A DNA stretch of 64,000 nucleotides, from contig CANPWP010000003.1 of the NCBI GenBank assembly GCA_947584595.1, forward strand, positions 93,336 to 157,335, in the 5' to 3' direction. The first letter of the stretch is position 1. Every line of letters starts with the position of its first letter. The position numbers were made by a program, and so were the translations under genes. The notes beneath the pieces were generated by a model. That model did not search any database and had not been told where the DNA came from. It saw nothing but the letters and a program-made list of their open reading frames with translations. The stretch is from an uncultured Clostridia bacterium. Its GTDB lineage: Bacteria > Bacillota > Clostridia > Oscillospirales > Acutalibacteraceae. Shown in pieces: positions 8,145 to 17,350 of this stretch.

Positions 8145-10493
8145 ATGCTTTGTAGTAGATGCGGAAAAAGACAAGCAGTTGTCTTTGTTTCATCCCAAAG
8201 TACAACAGAAGCCCCAACGCAAGGCTACTGTTTAACTTGTGCAAAAGAACTGGGAATTAAGCCTGTAGAGGACTTGATTAATAAAATGGGGATTACAGAT
8301 GATGATTTAGATACAGTTCAGGACCAGATGAATAGTATTATGACCAATTTAAGTGAAGGCGGAGATATTTCAAAATTAATGGAAAATGTAGATATGAATG
8401 CAATTATGGGGGAAATGTCTAATTTAGACGAAGAAAACAATGATGATGACTTCACTCCCGGCGGAGCTCCGGCATTTCCCGCATTTTTTAATAGTATTTT
8501 CGGACCCGGCAATCAGAAAAAAGATAATACTCAAAATTTAAATAATAATACTAAGGGAAAGAAAAAGGAAAGAAAAGAAAAAAACAGAAAACACATTAAT
8601 TTGTACTGCGAAAATCTTACAAGAAAAGCCCTGGAAGGTAATATAGACAGAATAATAGGCAGAGATTATGAAATTGAGAGAGTTATACAAATTCTTTCCA
8701 GAAGAACTAAAAATAACCCCTGTCTGATAGGCGAACCCGGCGTCGGTAAAACAGCCATTGCCGAAGGTTTGGCTCTGAGGATTGCATCAGGCAATGTTCC
8801 TCAAAGATTGAAGGATAAAGAGATTGAACTTCTTGATTTAACCTCCCTTGTAGCAGGAACACAATTCAGGGGTCAGTTTGAAAGCCGAATCAAGGGCTTA
8901 ACTCAGGAAATTAAAGATGCCGGAAATATTATATTGTTTATTGACGAGGTTCATAATCTTGTAGGAACGGGCGACAGTGAGGGCACAATGAATGCCGCCA
9001 ATATACTAAAGCCTGCTCTTTCAAGAGGTGAAATTCAGGTCATTGGAGCAACAACCTTTAACGAATACAGAAAATATATTGAGAAAGACAGTGCTCTGGA
9101 AAGACGTTTTCAGCCTGTAAAGGTTTCTGAACCTGCAATTGAAGATTCCGTAAAAATTATTGACGGAATTAAAGATTATTATGAAAATCACCATAGAGTA
9201 ACTGTAGATGATAATATTGTCAGAAAAGTTGTAGTTTTGTCGGAACGCTATATTACAGACAGATTTTTACCTGATAAAGCAATTGACTTGCTTGATGAAA
9301 GCTGTGCCTGTGCTGCTCTGAGAAATAAACAAATGGAGCGTTTTGATAAGCTTAACGAGGATAAGCAAAATTACATTTTAAGATGTGAAGAACTATCGTC
9401 TTCCGAAGAGGTCGATTATGAGCAGCTTGCAGATGTTAAAAGCCAGCTTGCAAAAATTGATAAGGAGATCTCTTCAATAGACCCTGAATCAATTAAATCA
9501 ACTGTAACTGAAGAGGATATTGCTAAGGTCATCGAGCTTTGGACAGGAATCCCTGCGTCAAGAATTAAGGAAAACGAGCTTGCAAAGCTTGCAGATTTGG
9601 AAAATGAATTAAAGAAAAAGATTATCGGTCAGGATGAAGCCGTAAATGTTCTTGCATCGGCAATAAAAAGAAGCAGAGTTCAGATTTCACCAAGAAGAAG
9701 GCCTGCGTCATTTATTTTTGTAGGACCTACAGGCGTCGGTAAAACAGAACTTGTAAAGGTGCTTTCGCAGCAGCTTTTTGATACACCCGAAACTCTTATA
9801 AGACTTGATATGTCAGAGTTTATGGAAAAGCATTCAGTATCAAAAATTATAGGCTCACCTCCGGGTTATGTTGGCTATGACGAAGCAGGTCAGGTTACTG
9901 AAAAGGTAAGAAGAAGACCGTATTCTGTTTTACTGTTTGATGAAATTGAAAAAGCTCATCCTGATGTATTAAATATTTTACTGCAAATCCTTGATGAGGG
10001 AAAAATTACAGATGCGCACGGCAGAGCAGTAAACTTTGAAAATACGGTAATTGTAATGACATCTAACGCAGGCTCAACAAAAAAAGAAAATGCATTGGGC
10101 TTTGGAAAAACTCAGGACGACGCAAATAAGGAAAAGGTAATGAAAGCTTTAAATGAATTTTTACGCCCTGAATTTATTGCAAGAGTCGATGAAATTATAG
10201 TGTTCAGAGAATTGACAAAGGATGATTTCAAAAAAATTGCAGAGCTTATGCTTGAGGAGTATGTACCTGTACTTAAAGAAAAGCATATTGCCTTCACTTA
10301 TAATGAGAAAGTATGTAATTTACTAGCTGAAAAGGCATTCGGCGGCAATAGCGGTGCGAGAGATTTAAGAAATCTTATCAGAAGAGAAGCGGAAGATAAA
10401 ATTGCCCAGGCAATGATAGAATCTAAAGATACAGCGTTGTCAGGCATACATCTTTCTGTAGAGAATAATAAAATCTCAATTAAAGCAATATAA
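8145..10493 (+). CDS. clpE: ATP-dependent Clp protease ATP-binding subunit ClpE
   Basis: An AAA+ unfoldase that feeds proteins to ClpP. It opens with a treble-clef type zinc motif C3-x2-C6-x22-C29-x2-C32, the hallmark spacing of ClpE, instead of the Clp N repeat domain of ClpC. A charged low-complexity linker (about residues 100-150) leads to the first AAA module with Walker A GEPGVGKT (196-203) and Walker B LFIDEVHNL. A short coiled-coil middle region precedes the second module with GPTGVGKT (527-534) and LLFDEIEKAH. LGF near residue 651 fits the ClpP-docking loop. At 782 residues it is longer than the ~700 residues of Bacillus ClpE, mainly in the linker. It forms its own unit with a promoter and terminator; AAAAGGAG precedes the ATG. 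Confidence 0.88.
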   Translation: MLCSRCGKRQAVVFVSSQSTTEAPTQGYCLTCAKELGIKPVEDLINKMGITDDDLDTVQDQMNSIMTNLSEGGDISKLMENVDMNAIMGEMSNLDEENNDDDFTPGGAPAFPAFFNSIFGPGNQKKDNTQNLNNNTKGKKKERKEKNRKHINLYCENLTRKALEGNIDRIIGRDYEIERVIQILSRRTKNNPCLIGEPGVGKTAIAEGLALRIASGNVPQRLKDKEIELLDLTSLVAGTQFRGQFESRIKGLTQEIKDAGNIILFIDEVHNLVGTGDSEGTMNAANILKPALSRGEIQVIGATTFNEYRKYIEKDSALERRFQPVKVSEPAIEDSVKIIDGIKDYYENHHRVTVDDNIVRKVVVLSERYITDRFLPDKAIDLLDESCACAALRNKQMERFDKLNEDKQNYILRCEELSSSEEVDYEQLADVKSQLAKIDKEISSIDPESIKSTVTEEDIAKVIELWTGIPASRIKENELAKLADLENELKKKIIGQDEAVNVLASAIKRSRVQISPRRRPASFIFVGPTGVGKTELVKVLSQQLFDTPETLIRLDMSEFMEKHSVSKIIGSPPGYVGYDEAGQVTEKVRRRPYSVLLFDEIEKAHPDVLNILLQILDEGKITDAHGRAVNFENTVIVMTSNAGSTKKENALGFGKTQDDANKEKVMKALNEFLRPEFIARVDEIIVFRELTKDDFKKIAELMLEEYVPVLKEKHIAFTYNEKVCNLLAEKAFGGNSGARDLRNLIRREAEDKIAQAMIESKDTALSGIHLSVENNKISIKAI

Positions 10494-10502
10494 ATATAAA
10501 AT

Positions 10503-10547
10503 AAAACCGACTTAATGTGAATAAGTCAGATTAAGTCGGTTTTTGTT
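10503..10547 (+). terminator. Rho-independent terminator after clpE
   Basis: A perfect 13-bp inverted repeat, AAAACCGACTTAA at 10503-10515 against 10531-10543, is followed by a T-rich run. Confidence 0.85.
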
Positions 10548-10589
10548 GTAAATAAGAATACGAAAATTATAAAAACTTTAAATAAAAAC

Positions 10590-10618
10590 TTGACAAAATA
10601 TATATGTTATGATATACT
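10590..10618 (+). promoter_or_regulatory. Promoter of tRNA-Gly
   Basis: TTGACA at 10590-10595, a 17-base spacer and TATACT at 10613-10618, ending 28 bases before the tRNA. Confidence 0.75.
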
Positions 10619-10646
10619 AAATAACGCTGAAAACAAAACAATATAT

Positions 10647-10720
10647 GCGGATGTAGTTTAGTGGTAGAACTTCAGCCTTCCAAGCTGATCGTGTGAGTTC
10701 GATTCTCATCATCCGCTCCA
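10647..10720 (+). tRNA. tRNA-Gly (anticodon TCC)
   Basis: The acceptor stem pairs GCGGATG (10647-10653) with CATCCGC (10710-10716). The anticodon loop CTTCCAA carries TCC, and the T loop GTTCGATTC is standard. The discriminator T and CCA end are encoded. Confidence 0.96.
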
Positions 10721-10725
10721 AAAAT

Positions 10726-10760
10726 AAAAACTGTACTCGTTTAGGGTACAGTTTTTATTT
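10726..10760 (+). terminator. Terminator after tRNA-Gly
   Basis: AAAAACTGTAC at 10726-10736 pairs perfectly with 10746-10756, with a T-rich tail. The symmetrical A and T runs mean it could also serve the converging degV gene. Confidence 0.85.
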
Positions 10761-10832
10761 TTAAAAAGTTTTGTTTTTTGCACTGGCGTTAATATACACA
10801 TCTCATTTCTGTTGGTATATTCAAAATTTGAA

Positions 10833-11687
10833 TCATTCAATATATTGAATACAGCCTAAGGCTTTAACTCCTGCCCCGACATGACAGCTAATACTTATTG
10901 GAAGTTTAAAAAGATTCACTTCATAATCAGGGAAACTATCCTGAACCTTATCTCTCCATTCCAAAGCAGGGGCTAATTCACCTGAATAGGCAGTTTCAAC
11001 TTTTATTGGCTTTCCCGCAAATCTTTCTTCAACATCTTTGTGAAGAACATTAAGCATTATATCTTCGGCATTTTTCATACCCCTTGCTTTAGCGTAAGCG
11101 TCTAATTTTTCGCCCTGAATTTGCAAAACAGGCTTAATATTTAAAATAGAAGCAATTGCAGCTCCTGCCGATGTTACCCTTCCGCTTTTCTTTAAAAGCT
11201 CAAGTGTATTGACAGCAAGATAAATACTTGCATTATAAGAGTTTTCTTCAAGTGTTTTGCAAATTTCTTCAGCGCTTAATCCTTTTTTTACAAGATGTAA
11301 AGCGTCAATAACAGATTGTCTTTGAGAAACAGATATCCTTTTGTTGTCAGCTACAAATACTTTTCCGTTATAATCTGCGGCAAGTGCTTTTGCAGTATTT
11401 AAAGAACTGCTTAAACTTGCTGACATCGGAATATGTACGATATAATCATAATTTTTTAAAATTTCATTCCAGAAAGAAATAATAGATTCGGGAGCAGGTT
11501 GAGATGTAGAAACCTGACATCCTTTAGCAAGCATTTCAAAAAACTGCTCATAAGTGCAGTTCTCACCTTCAAAATATTCTTTATTATCAACAGTAAAAGG
11601 CATAGGTAACATATGAATACCTAATATTTCAGCTTCTTCAGAAGAAATACTGCTGTTTGTATCAGTGGTTATTGCAATTTTATCCAC
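10833..11687 (-). CDS. DegV family fatty-acid-binding protein
   Basis: Member of the DegV/FakB family, which binds a fatty acid between two lobes and, in well-studied Firmicutes, presents it to a FakA kinase. The N-terminal lobe opens IAITTDTNSSIS, with the conserved TDS/TDT phosphate-site region. A later STSQPAPE, the segment LKKSGRV (LxxGRI-type) and the ligand-facing C-terminal loop match the family. A GTG at 11687 is taken as the start because GAGGA lies upstream at normal spacing; an ATG 18 bases earlier has no ribosome-binding site. No fakA homologue is nearby. The predicted length of 284 residues is normal. Confidence 0.88.
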   Translation of the reverse strand: MDKIAITTDTNSSISSEEAEILGIHMLPMPFTVDNKEYFEGENCTYEQFFEMLAKGCQVSTSQPAPESIISFWNEILKNYDYIVHIPMSASLSSSLNTAKALAADYNGKVFVADNKRISVSQRQSVIDALHLVKKGLSAEEICKTLEENSYNASIYLAVNTLELLKKSGRVTSAGAAIASILNIKPVLQIQGEKLDAYAKARGMKNAEDIMLNVLHKDVEERFAGKPIKVETAYSGELAPALEWRDKVQDSFPDYEVNLFKLPISISCHVGAGVKALGCIQYIE

Positions 11688-11725
11688 TTGTTTTCCTCGT
11701 TTCATAATTAAGATTTAACATTAAA

Positions 11726-11754
11726 ATTATACAGACAATAAGGTATAATGTCAA
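11726..11754 (-). promoter_or_regulatory. Promoter of degV
   Basis: On the minus strand TTGACA (11749-11754) and TATAAT (11726-11731) flank a 17-base spacer. Confidence 0.75.
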
Positions 11755-11815
11755 TAAAATCCCCTTAAGTATAGGATTAAAAATCACAGTATAAAATTAA
11801 GTGTTTTAATTCATA

Positions 11816-11843
11816 TTGAAAAAACTGATAAATATGTTATACT
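11816..11843 (+). promoter_or_regulatory. Promoter of the lipoprotein amylase
   Basis: TTGAAA at 11816-11821 and TATACT at 11838-11843 are 16 bases apart, 33 bases before the start codon. Confidence 0.65.
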
Positions 11844-11876
11844 GTATTTAATAATTCAGACAGGAGGAATTTTAAG

Positions 11877-13883
11877 TTGAAAAAAATAATATCAATACTG
11901 CTTTCAATAACGATCTTAGGCAGTTTTGCGGCAGTTTTTACAGGCTGTAATAATAAAGCGGAGGACCAGCCTGAAACTTCAGATTATCAATTAGCGAAAA
12001 ATATAGAGGACGGTTCAATTCTTCATTGTTTTTCATGGAATTTTAATACAATTAAAAATTCAATGGCAGATATAGCCGCATCAGGTTTTACCGCTTTGCA
12101 GACATCACCTATCAATGAATGTCTCGAAGGTGAAAATGCAGGAATGCAGCTTTACGGAGACGGTAAATGGTATTATCATTACCAGCCGACAGATTGGACG
12201 ATCGGAAACTACCAGTTAGGCACAAAAGATGAATTTAAAGCAATGTGCGAGGAAGCAGACAAATACGGAATAAAAGTTTTAGTTGATGTACTGCCTAACC
12301 ATACAACTCCTGTAACCTCTGAGGTTAATCAAAATTTAATTGACGCAGTCGGCGGAATGGATAAGCTTTATCATAAGAATTCGCAGTATGATTTAACAGA
12401 TTACAGCAACAGACTTGCCTGCACAACATATAAAATGGGCGGACTTCCCGATGTCAACACTGAAAATCCTGATTTTCAAGATTATTACTTAAAGTTTGTA
12501 AATGAATGTATAGATTTAGGTGTAGACGGATTCCGTTATGATACTGCAAAACATATCGGTTTGCCTGACGACCCTAAGGAAGATGACGGCTACAAAAATA
12601 ATTTCTGGGAAAGAGTAACAACAGAAATTCATAATGCCGACAAAATTTTCAATTACGGAGAAGTATTACAGGGAAGTAATGACCGTATTAATGATTATAT
12701 TAATGCAATCGGCAGAACGACCGCAAGTACTTACGGAGACAGAATCAGAAATGCAGTTACTCAAAATAATTTAAGCTCTGCAATGATAAAGGATTATTTT
12801 ATCAGGGAAGAAAACACGGATAAAATTGTAACATGGGTCGAATCACACGATAATTATATTAACGACGGCAACTGGGCGCAAATGTCAGAAGAACAGGTAT
12901 TGCTTGCATATTCAATTATAACTTCCCGTAAAGACGGAACACCGTTGTTCTTTGACAGACCGTATCATGCTTCACAGCAAGACCAATGGGGCATGAACAG
13001 AATCGGAGCGGCAGGAAGCGATATGTTTAAGTCAGACACAGTTCGTGCAGTAAACTTTTTCAGAATTGCAATGAACGGCGAAGACGAAGAGCTTGTAACA
13101 CCTAATGACGATATCACTGCCGTTGTTATCGAAAGAGGAGAAAAGGGTGCGGTAATAGTAAATACATCAGGCGAGCTTAAAACAGGCTTTGAGATTAATC
13201 TTCCTGACGGAACTTACAAGGATCGTGTAGATAAAGAAACGGTTTATACAGTATCGGGCGGAAAATTAACATCAGAAAACCCAATCCCTGAAAACACAAC
13301 TGTTGTTCTTTATAATGACGGTTATGTAAATTATGCAGACCCGGCGTTAGTATCGGTAGATGAAGATACAGAATTTTATTATAATGAAGAAACTTTAAAG
13401 GTTAAACTGCATTGTGAAAATACTGACAACGCTGAGTTTAAACTTGAAGCAGGAGATAAAGTTACAAACGAACATTTTAACGACGGCGATACAGTAACTA
13501 TAAATCAAGGAGCAGGTGAAACAGCAGTTTTAACTCTTACAGCAAGCAATCCACAGGGAGTTAAAACATACAGACAGCTTTTTATTACACGCACAGGTAT
13601 TAAAAAAGAAACAAATATAGAAAAGGGAACAAAGGTTTATTTTGAAAAGCCTGATAGCTGGGGAGAAGAAATCAACGCCTATGTTTATTCAGACAGCGAC
13701 GGAGAAGAAACAGGATGGCCGGGAGTTCCAATGAAAGATGAGGGAGACGGCATATACAGCTATACATCTGAATACGATTGGGTTACACCCAAAATCATAT
13801 TTAATGACGGAACAAACCAATATCCCGGAGCAAATGCAGAAGGTCTTCTTATTGAAGACGGTAAGACATATACAATGGACTAA
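11877..13883 (+). CDS. Lipoprotein alpha-amylase, GH13 with CBM26
   Basis: Extracellular, lipid-anchored starch hydrolase of 668 residues. The signal peptide ends in a lipobox, FTGC with Cys24. The GH13 barrel follows with the region GIKVLVDVLPNH, the nucleophile Asp222 in GVDGFRYDTAKHI, the acid/base Glu262 in NYGEVLQ and the third acid Asp325 in VESHDN, so all three catalytic residues are present. The pattern resembles Bacillus AmyE. An Ig-like/beta domain (about 480-580) and a C-terminal CBM26-like starch-binding module (about 583-668, with VYFEKPDSWG and GWPGVPM) complete it. The start is TTG with AGGAGGAA seven bases upstream. No dockerin is present, so it is held by lipid only. It stands alone between degV and ilvE. 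Confidence 0.9.
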   Translation: MKKIISILLSITILGSFAAVFTGCNNKAEDQPETSDYQLAKNIEDGSILHCFSWNFNTIKNSMADIAASGFTALQTSPINECLEGENAGMQLYGDGKWYYHYQPTDWTIGNYQLGTKDEFKAMCEEADKYGIKVLVDVLPNHTTPVTSEVNQNLIDAVGGMDKLYHKNSQYDLTDYSNRLACTTYKMGGLPDVNTENPDFQDYYLKFVNECIDLGVDGFRYDTAKHIGLPDDPKEDDGYKNNFWERVTTEIHNADKIFNYGEVLQGSNDRINDYINAIGRTTASTYGDRIRNAVTQNNLSSAMIKDYFIREENTDKIVTWVESHDNYINDGNWAQMSEEQVLLAYSIITSRKDGTPLFFDRPYHASQQDQWGMNRIGAAGSDMFKSDTVRAVNFFRIAMNGEDEELVTPNDDITAVVIERGEKGAVIVNTSGELKTGFEINLPDGTYKDRVDKETVYTVSGGKLTSENPIPENTTVVLYNDGYVNYADPALVSVDEDTEFYYNEETLKVKLHCENTDNAEFKLEAGDKVTNEHFNDGDTVTINQGAGETAVLTLTASNPQGVKTYRQLFITRTGIKKETNIEKGTKVYFEKPDSWGEEINAYVYSDSDGEETGWPGVPMKDEGDGIYSYTSEYDWVTPKIIFNDGTNQYPGANAEGLLIEDGKTYTMD

Positions 13884-13940
13884 TAAAAATTAAAAGTGGA
13901 GGCGACCCTTGCGGTCTCCGAAAGGAATAAAATATGAAAT

Positions 13941-13975
13941 AAAGGGTATGCAACCATAATTGCATACCCTTTTAT
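13941..13975. terminator. Bidirectional terminator between amylase and ilvE
   Basis: AAAGGGTATGCAA at 13941-13953 pairs with 13960-13972 and has A/T runs on both sides, serving the converging genes. Confidence 0.85.
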
Positions 13976-13997
13976 AGTATAAAAACTATATAATTCT

Positions 13998-15020
13998 TTA
14001 TTTGATTCTATGTATCCAACCATCGGGAGCATCAATTTCGCCCATTTGAATACCTGTCAATGTATCGTATAGTTTCTTTGTAACGGGACCCATATCGTCC
14101 ATACCGCTTGGCAGACAAATTTCTTTGCCGTGGTCAACTATTTTTCCTACAGGTGAAATTACAGCCGCAGTACCACATAAACCGCATTCTGCAAAGTCCT
14201 TAACTTCTTCAAAGAAAACTTCTCTTTCTTCAACTTCAAGACCTAAATAGTCCTTGGCAACAACCATAAGTGAACGTCTTGTAATAGAAGGCAGAATACT
14301 GTTTGATTTAGGAGTAACTACCTTATTATCTTTAGTAATAAATAAGAAGTTAGCTCCGCCTGTTTCCTCAACCTTTGTTCTTGTTGCAGGGTCAAGGTAC
14401 ATATTTTCATCAAAGCCCTCTTGATGTGCAGTAACAATAGCGTGTAAGCTCATTGCATAGTTTGCACCGGCTTTAATGTTGCCTGTACCGTGAGGAGCTG
14501 CTCTGTCAAAATCAGAAACCTTGATTGTAATTGGTTTTGCACCGCCTTTAAAGTATGGTCCAACAGGTGTTGCAAAAAGTCTGAATTGATATTCGTCAGC
14601 AGGTTTAACGCCGATTACGGGGTTTATACCGAACATATATGGACGAAGATAAAGTGTAGCTCCGCTGCCGTAGGGAGGAACATAGTCGGCATTTGCTTTT
14701 ACAACCTGAGTAACAGCGTCAATAAATTTATCCTTAGGGAATACAGGCATTTCAAGTCTTTTGCAGGAACTGATCAAACGGTCAGCATTTAAATCAGGTC
14801 TGAAAGTAACAATATGACCGTCTTTAGTTGTGTACGCTTTTAAGCCCTCAAAGCAGGTCTGGGCATACTGTAAAACTCCTGCGCACTCATTCATAACAAT
14901 ATTAGCATCTTCTATAAGACTGCCATTATCCCAAGCACCGTTTTTGTAATTGGCAACAAATCTCTTATCAGTCTGAATGTAGCTGAAACCAAGATTTTGC
15001 CAGTCGATATTTTTACTCAT
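13998..15020 (-). CDS. ilvE: Branched-chain amino acid aminotransferase
   Basis: Class IV PLP enzyme that interconverts branched-chain amino acids and their 2-oxo acids. The PLP lysine lies in GTGNIKAGANYA. QTCFEGLKAY near residue 55, EETGGANFLFI and the C-terminal GTAAVISPVG are family signatures, and the 340-residue length is normal. AAAGGAAG precedes the ATG. It is monocistronic between two regulatory gaps. I looked for a T-box leader and found none. Confidence 0.93.
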   Translation of the reverse strand: MSKNIDWQNLGFSYIQTDKRFVANYKNGAWDNGSLIEDANIVMNECAGVLQYAQTCFEGLKAYTTKDGHIVTFRPDLNADRLISSCKRLEMPVFPKDKFIDAVTQVVKANADYVPPYGSGATLYLRPYMFGINPVIGVKPADEYQFRLFATPVGPYFKGGAKPITIKVSDFDRAAPHGTGNIKAGANYAMSLHAIVTAHQEGFDENMYLDPATRTKVEETGGANFLFITKDNKVVTPKSNSILPSITRRSLMVVAKDYLGLEVEEREVFFEEVKDFAECGLCGTAAVISPVGKIVDHGKEICLPSGMDDMGPVTKKLYDTLTGIQMGEIDAPDGWIHRIK

Positions 15021-15091
15021 TATATATACTTCCTTTCATAAGCCGATTTTCAGGCGCATAAAGGCGTCTAAATTAAAATTATCACATAAAA

Positions 15092-15120
15092 ATTTTACCA
15101 CTGTTTATAATTAATGTCAA
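15092..15120 (-). promoter_or_regulatory. Promoter of ilvE
   Basis: On the minus strand TTGACA (15115-15120), a 17-base spacer and TAAAAT (15092-15097), giving a leader of about 65 bases. Confidence 0.65.
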
Positions 15121-15210
15121 TAATTCAATGATTTAAATTGCAAAATTGTATTTAATATGAATAAATAAATTTTTAAAGCTTATTGTAAACAGTCAGTAAC
15201 AAAAAATTGT

Positions 15211-15257
15211 TTTTATATAAGGTTGTCAGCTCGGATAGGGATAGCCAAGGCTCACTT
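15211..15257 (+). repeat. Possible divergent member of the CTCGGATAGG repeat family
   Basis: Shares CTCGGATAGG and a following GCC-A-GGCT pattern with the element at 34773-34816, and has a similar TATA-AGG lead-in. It overlaps the last codons of the ATPase D gene. The similarity is short, so membership is tentative. Confidence 0.35.
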
Positions 15258-15911
15258 ATGCGATATTTCCTTTTTCATTTCACCTTGTGCAAGTTTTTCT
15301 CTTTGCTTTTTCTTTTTAATAACCTTAAGACGGGAAAATTCCTCTCTGTCTTTTTCGTCTAAAGCGTCGGTTATAAATTTAACAGTTTCCTCAAAACGGG
15401 GAATCATAATATTTTTAAGTGCATTTGCACGTTTTTGAGTTTTCTTGATTGAAACAGCCAGTCTGTACACACTGTTTTCAATTTCAGCGAGTTCAACCGT
15501 AAGTCGTTTAACTTCGCTAAATTTCATATGTGCATTATCAAGAGCAGTATCGGTGGAATAAAGACCGTAGGTAAGATTATGCTTAGTTACGGGATCTATG
15601 GTTAAAATTGGAATTTCAACGCCCATAACGCTTCTGTAATCAAGCTTTAAGCTGTTTTCAACAGGTGTAGCTCTTGAAATCTCATCGCAAAAGCCATGGG
15701 TGATATTGGCAGTTTGCAGTGCAATATATGCCTCTTCATAGGCAGAGTCGATTTTATCCTGGATTTCATTGGCTTTATCAATAAGATTCATCATTTCTCT
15801 TATTAAAATATTACGCTTTTTGTCCATAAGGTCATATCCAACTCTTGCCAAAAGTAGAGATTTTTTTGTGTTCATTAAATTACCTTTTGTAGGTACTGCC
15901 TGAACAGCCAT
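15252..15911 (-). CDS. atpD: V/A-type ATP synthase subunit D
   Basis: Central-stalk coiled-coil subunit of the V/A-ATPase rotor. The N terminus MAVQAVPTKGNL and a following helix with LLLARVGYDLMDKKR match the family; the protein is predominantly long helices, ending in a Lys-rich tail. The ATG at 15911 is chosen because AAAGGGTG lies nine bases upstream; an in-frame GTG at 15923 is part of that ribosome-binding site. It is the last gene of the operon, 34 bases after subunit B. No strong hairpin terminator is evident downstream. Confidence 0.92.
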   Translation of the reverse strand: MAVQAVPTKGNLMNTKKSLLLARVGYDLMDKKRNILIREMMNLIDKANEIQDKIDSAYEEAYIALQTANITHGFCDEISRATPVENSLKLDYRSVMGVEIPILTIDPVTKHNLTYGLYSTDTALDNAHMKFSEVKRLTVELAEIENSVYRLAVSIKKTQKRANALKNIMIPRFEETVKFITDALDEKDREEFSRLKVIKKKKQREKLAQGEMKKEISHK

Positions 15912-15945
15912 TAAAATATTCACCCTTTCGGTTAAAAGAAATTAA

Positions 15946-17337
15946 TTATTTATTTTCTTCTGTTTTGTCAACGTAATACTTGTCAAGTATAGAGTCGTCA
16001 ACACGGTCAAGTTCAGACTTAGGCAGGTGACCAAGCAATTCCCAGCCTAAATCAAGGCTTTGTTCTATAGTTCTGTTTTCATTAAAGCCTTGATTAATAA
16101 ATCTTTCCTCAAAGAGTCTGCCGAATTCAATATACTTTTTATCGTTAGGCGAAAGCTCCTCCTCACCAATAACAGAAGCAAGAGAACGTGCGTCGATAAC
16201 CTTTGCATAAGAAGCGAAAAGCTGATTTGCAAGGGGAGAATGATCGGCTCTGGTGTAGCCTTCGCCGATACCGTCTTTCATTAAACGTGAAAGAGAGGGC
16301 AGTACATTAACAGGCGGATAAAGTCCCTGTCCCTGCAAATTACGGTCAAGAACTATCTGACCTTCTGTAATATATCCTGTAAGGTCGGGGATAGGATGAG
16401 TAATATCATCGTTAGGCATTGTCAAAATTGGAATTTGGGTAACAGAACCGGAATGGTTTTTAATCATACCTGCACGCTCATAAAGAGAAGCAAGGTCGGA
16501 ATATAAGTAACCGGGATAACCTTTTCTGCCGGGGATTTCGCCCTTAGATGAGCTGAATTCACGCAGTGCCTCAGCGTAAGAAGTCATATCAGTCATAATA
16601 ACAAGAATGTGCATATCAAGCTCGAAAGCAAGATATTCAGCAATAGTCAAAGCGCATCTTGGTGTAAGAGTTCTTTCAATAATAGGGTCGTTGGAAAGGT
16701 TTAACAGCATTACTACATGAGAAAGTACTCCGCTTTCTTCAAAGGATTTTCTGAAGTAGTCTGCAACGTCTTTTTGAACTCCCATAGCCGCAAATACAAC
16801 GCCGAAATTACTGCTGTCTGCGCCTGTAATTTTAGCCTGCCTGACAATTTGAACAGCCAAATCGTTGTGCTTCATACCTGAGCCTGAAAATATAGGCAGT
16901 TTTTGCCCACGGATAAGAGTCATAAGAGTATCAATGGAAGAAATACCCGTATTGATGTAGTTTTTAGGATAAACACGAGAAACAGGATTAATAGGAGTAC
17001 CGTTGATATCTGCTTTTTTAACAGGGAATATATCTCCCAAGCCGTCAATAGGTCGTCCTGCACCGTCTAAAACTCTGCCTACAATTTCAGGAGATAAAGG
17101 CATTTCCATAGGGTGTCCTGTAAGTCTTGTCTGAGCATTTTTAAGGCTTATTTGTCTTGTTCCTTCAAATACCTGAACAACAATTCTTTCCCCTTCAATC
17201 TGAACGACACGGCCTTGTCTTAAAGTTCCGTTTTCAAGCTTAATGTCAACAATTTCCTCATAGGAAACGCCCTTAACACCGTCAATAACAATCAGAGAGC
17301 CGTTAATTTCCTTAACGCCTACATATTCAATAATCAT
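15946..17337 (-). CDS. atpB: V/A-type ATP synthase subunit B
   Basis: Non-catalytic nucleotide-fold subunit of the V1/A1 head, 463 residues as usual. The [15 protein letters not shown] region replaces a canonical P-loop, which is what distinguishes B from A, and the family segment EGRRGYPGY-like [13 protein letters not shown] is present. AAGGAGGG precedes the ATG at normal distance. It follows subunit A by 13 bases. Confidence 0.95.
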   Translation of the reverse strand: MIIEYVGVKEINGSLIVIDGVKGVSYEEIVDIKLENGTLRQGRVVQIEGERIVVQVFEGTRQISLKNAQTRLTGHPMEMPLSPEIVGRVLDGAGRPIDGLGDIFPVKKADINGTPINPVSRVYPKNYINTGISSIDTLMTLIRGQKLPIFSGSGMKHNDLAVQIVRQAKITGADSSNFGVVFAAMGVQKDVADYFRKSFEESGVLSHVVMLLNLSNDPIIERTLTPRCALTIAEYLAFELDMHILVIMTDMTSYAEALREFSSSKGEIPGRKGYPGYLYSDLASLYERAGMIKNHSGSVTQIPILTMPNDDITHPIPDLTGYITEGQIVLDRNLQGQGLYPPVNVLPSLSRLMKDGIGEGYTRADHSPLANQLFASYAKVIDARSLASVIGEEELSPNDKKYIEFGRLFEERFINQGFNENRTIEQSLDLGWELLGHLPKSELDRVDDSILDKYYVDKTEENK

Positions 17338-17350
17338 TGCGTTTCCCTCC

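Noticed and set aside
15021..15210. T-box or amino-acid leader before ilvE
   Set aside because: The leader is only about 65 bases from the promoter and has no T-box sequence or terminator stem.
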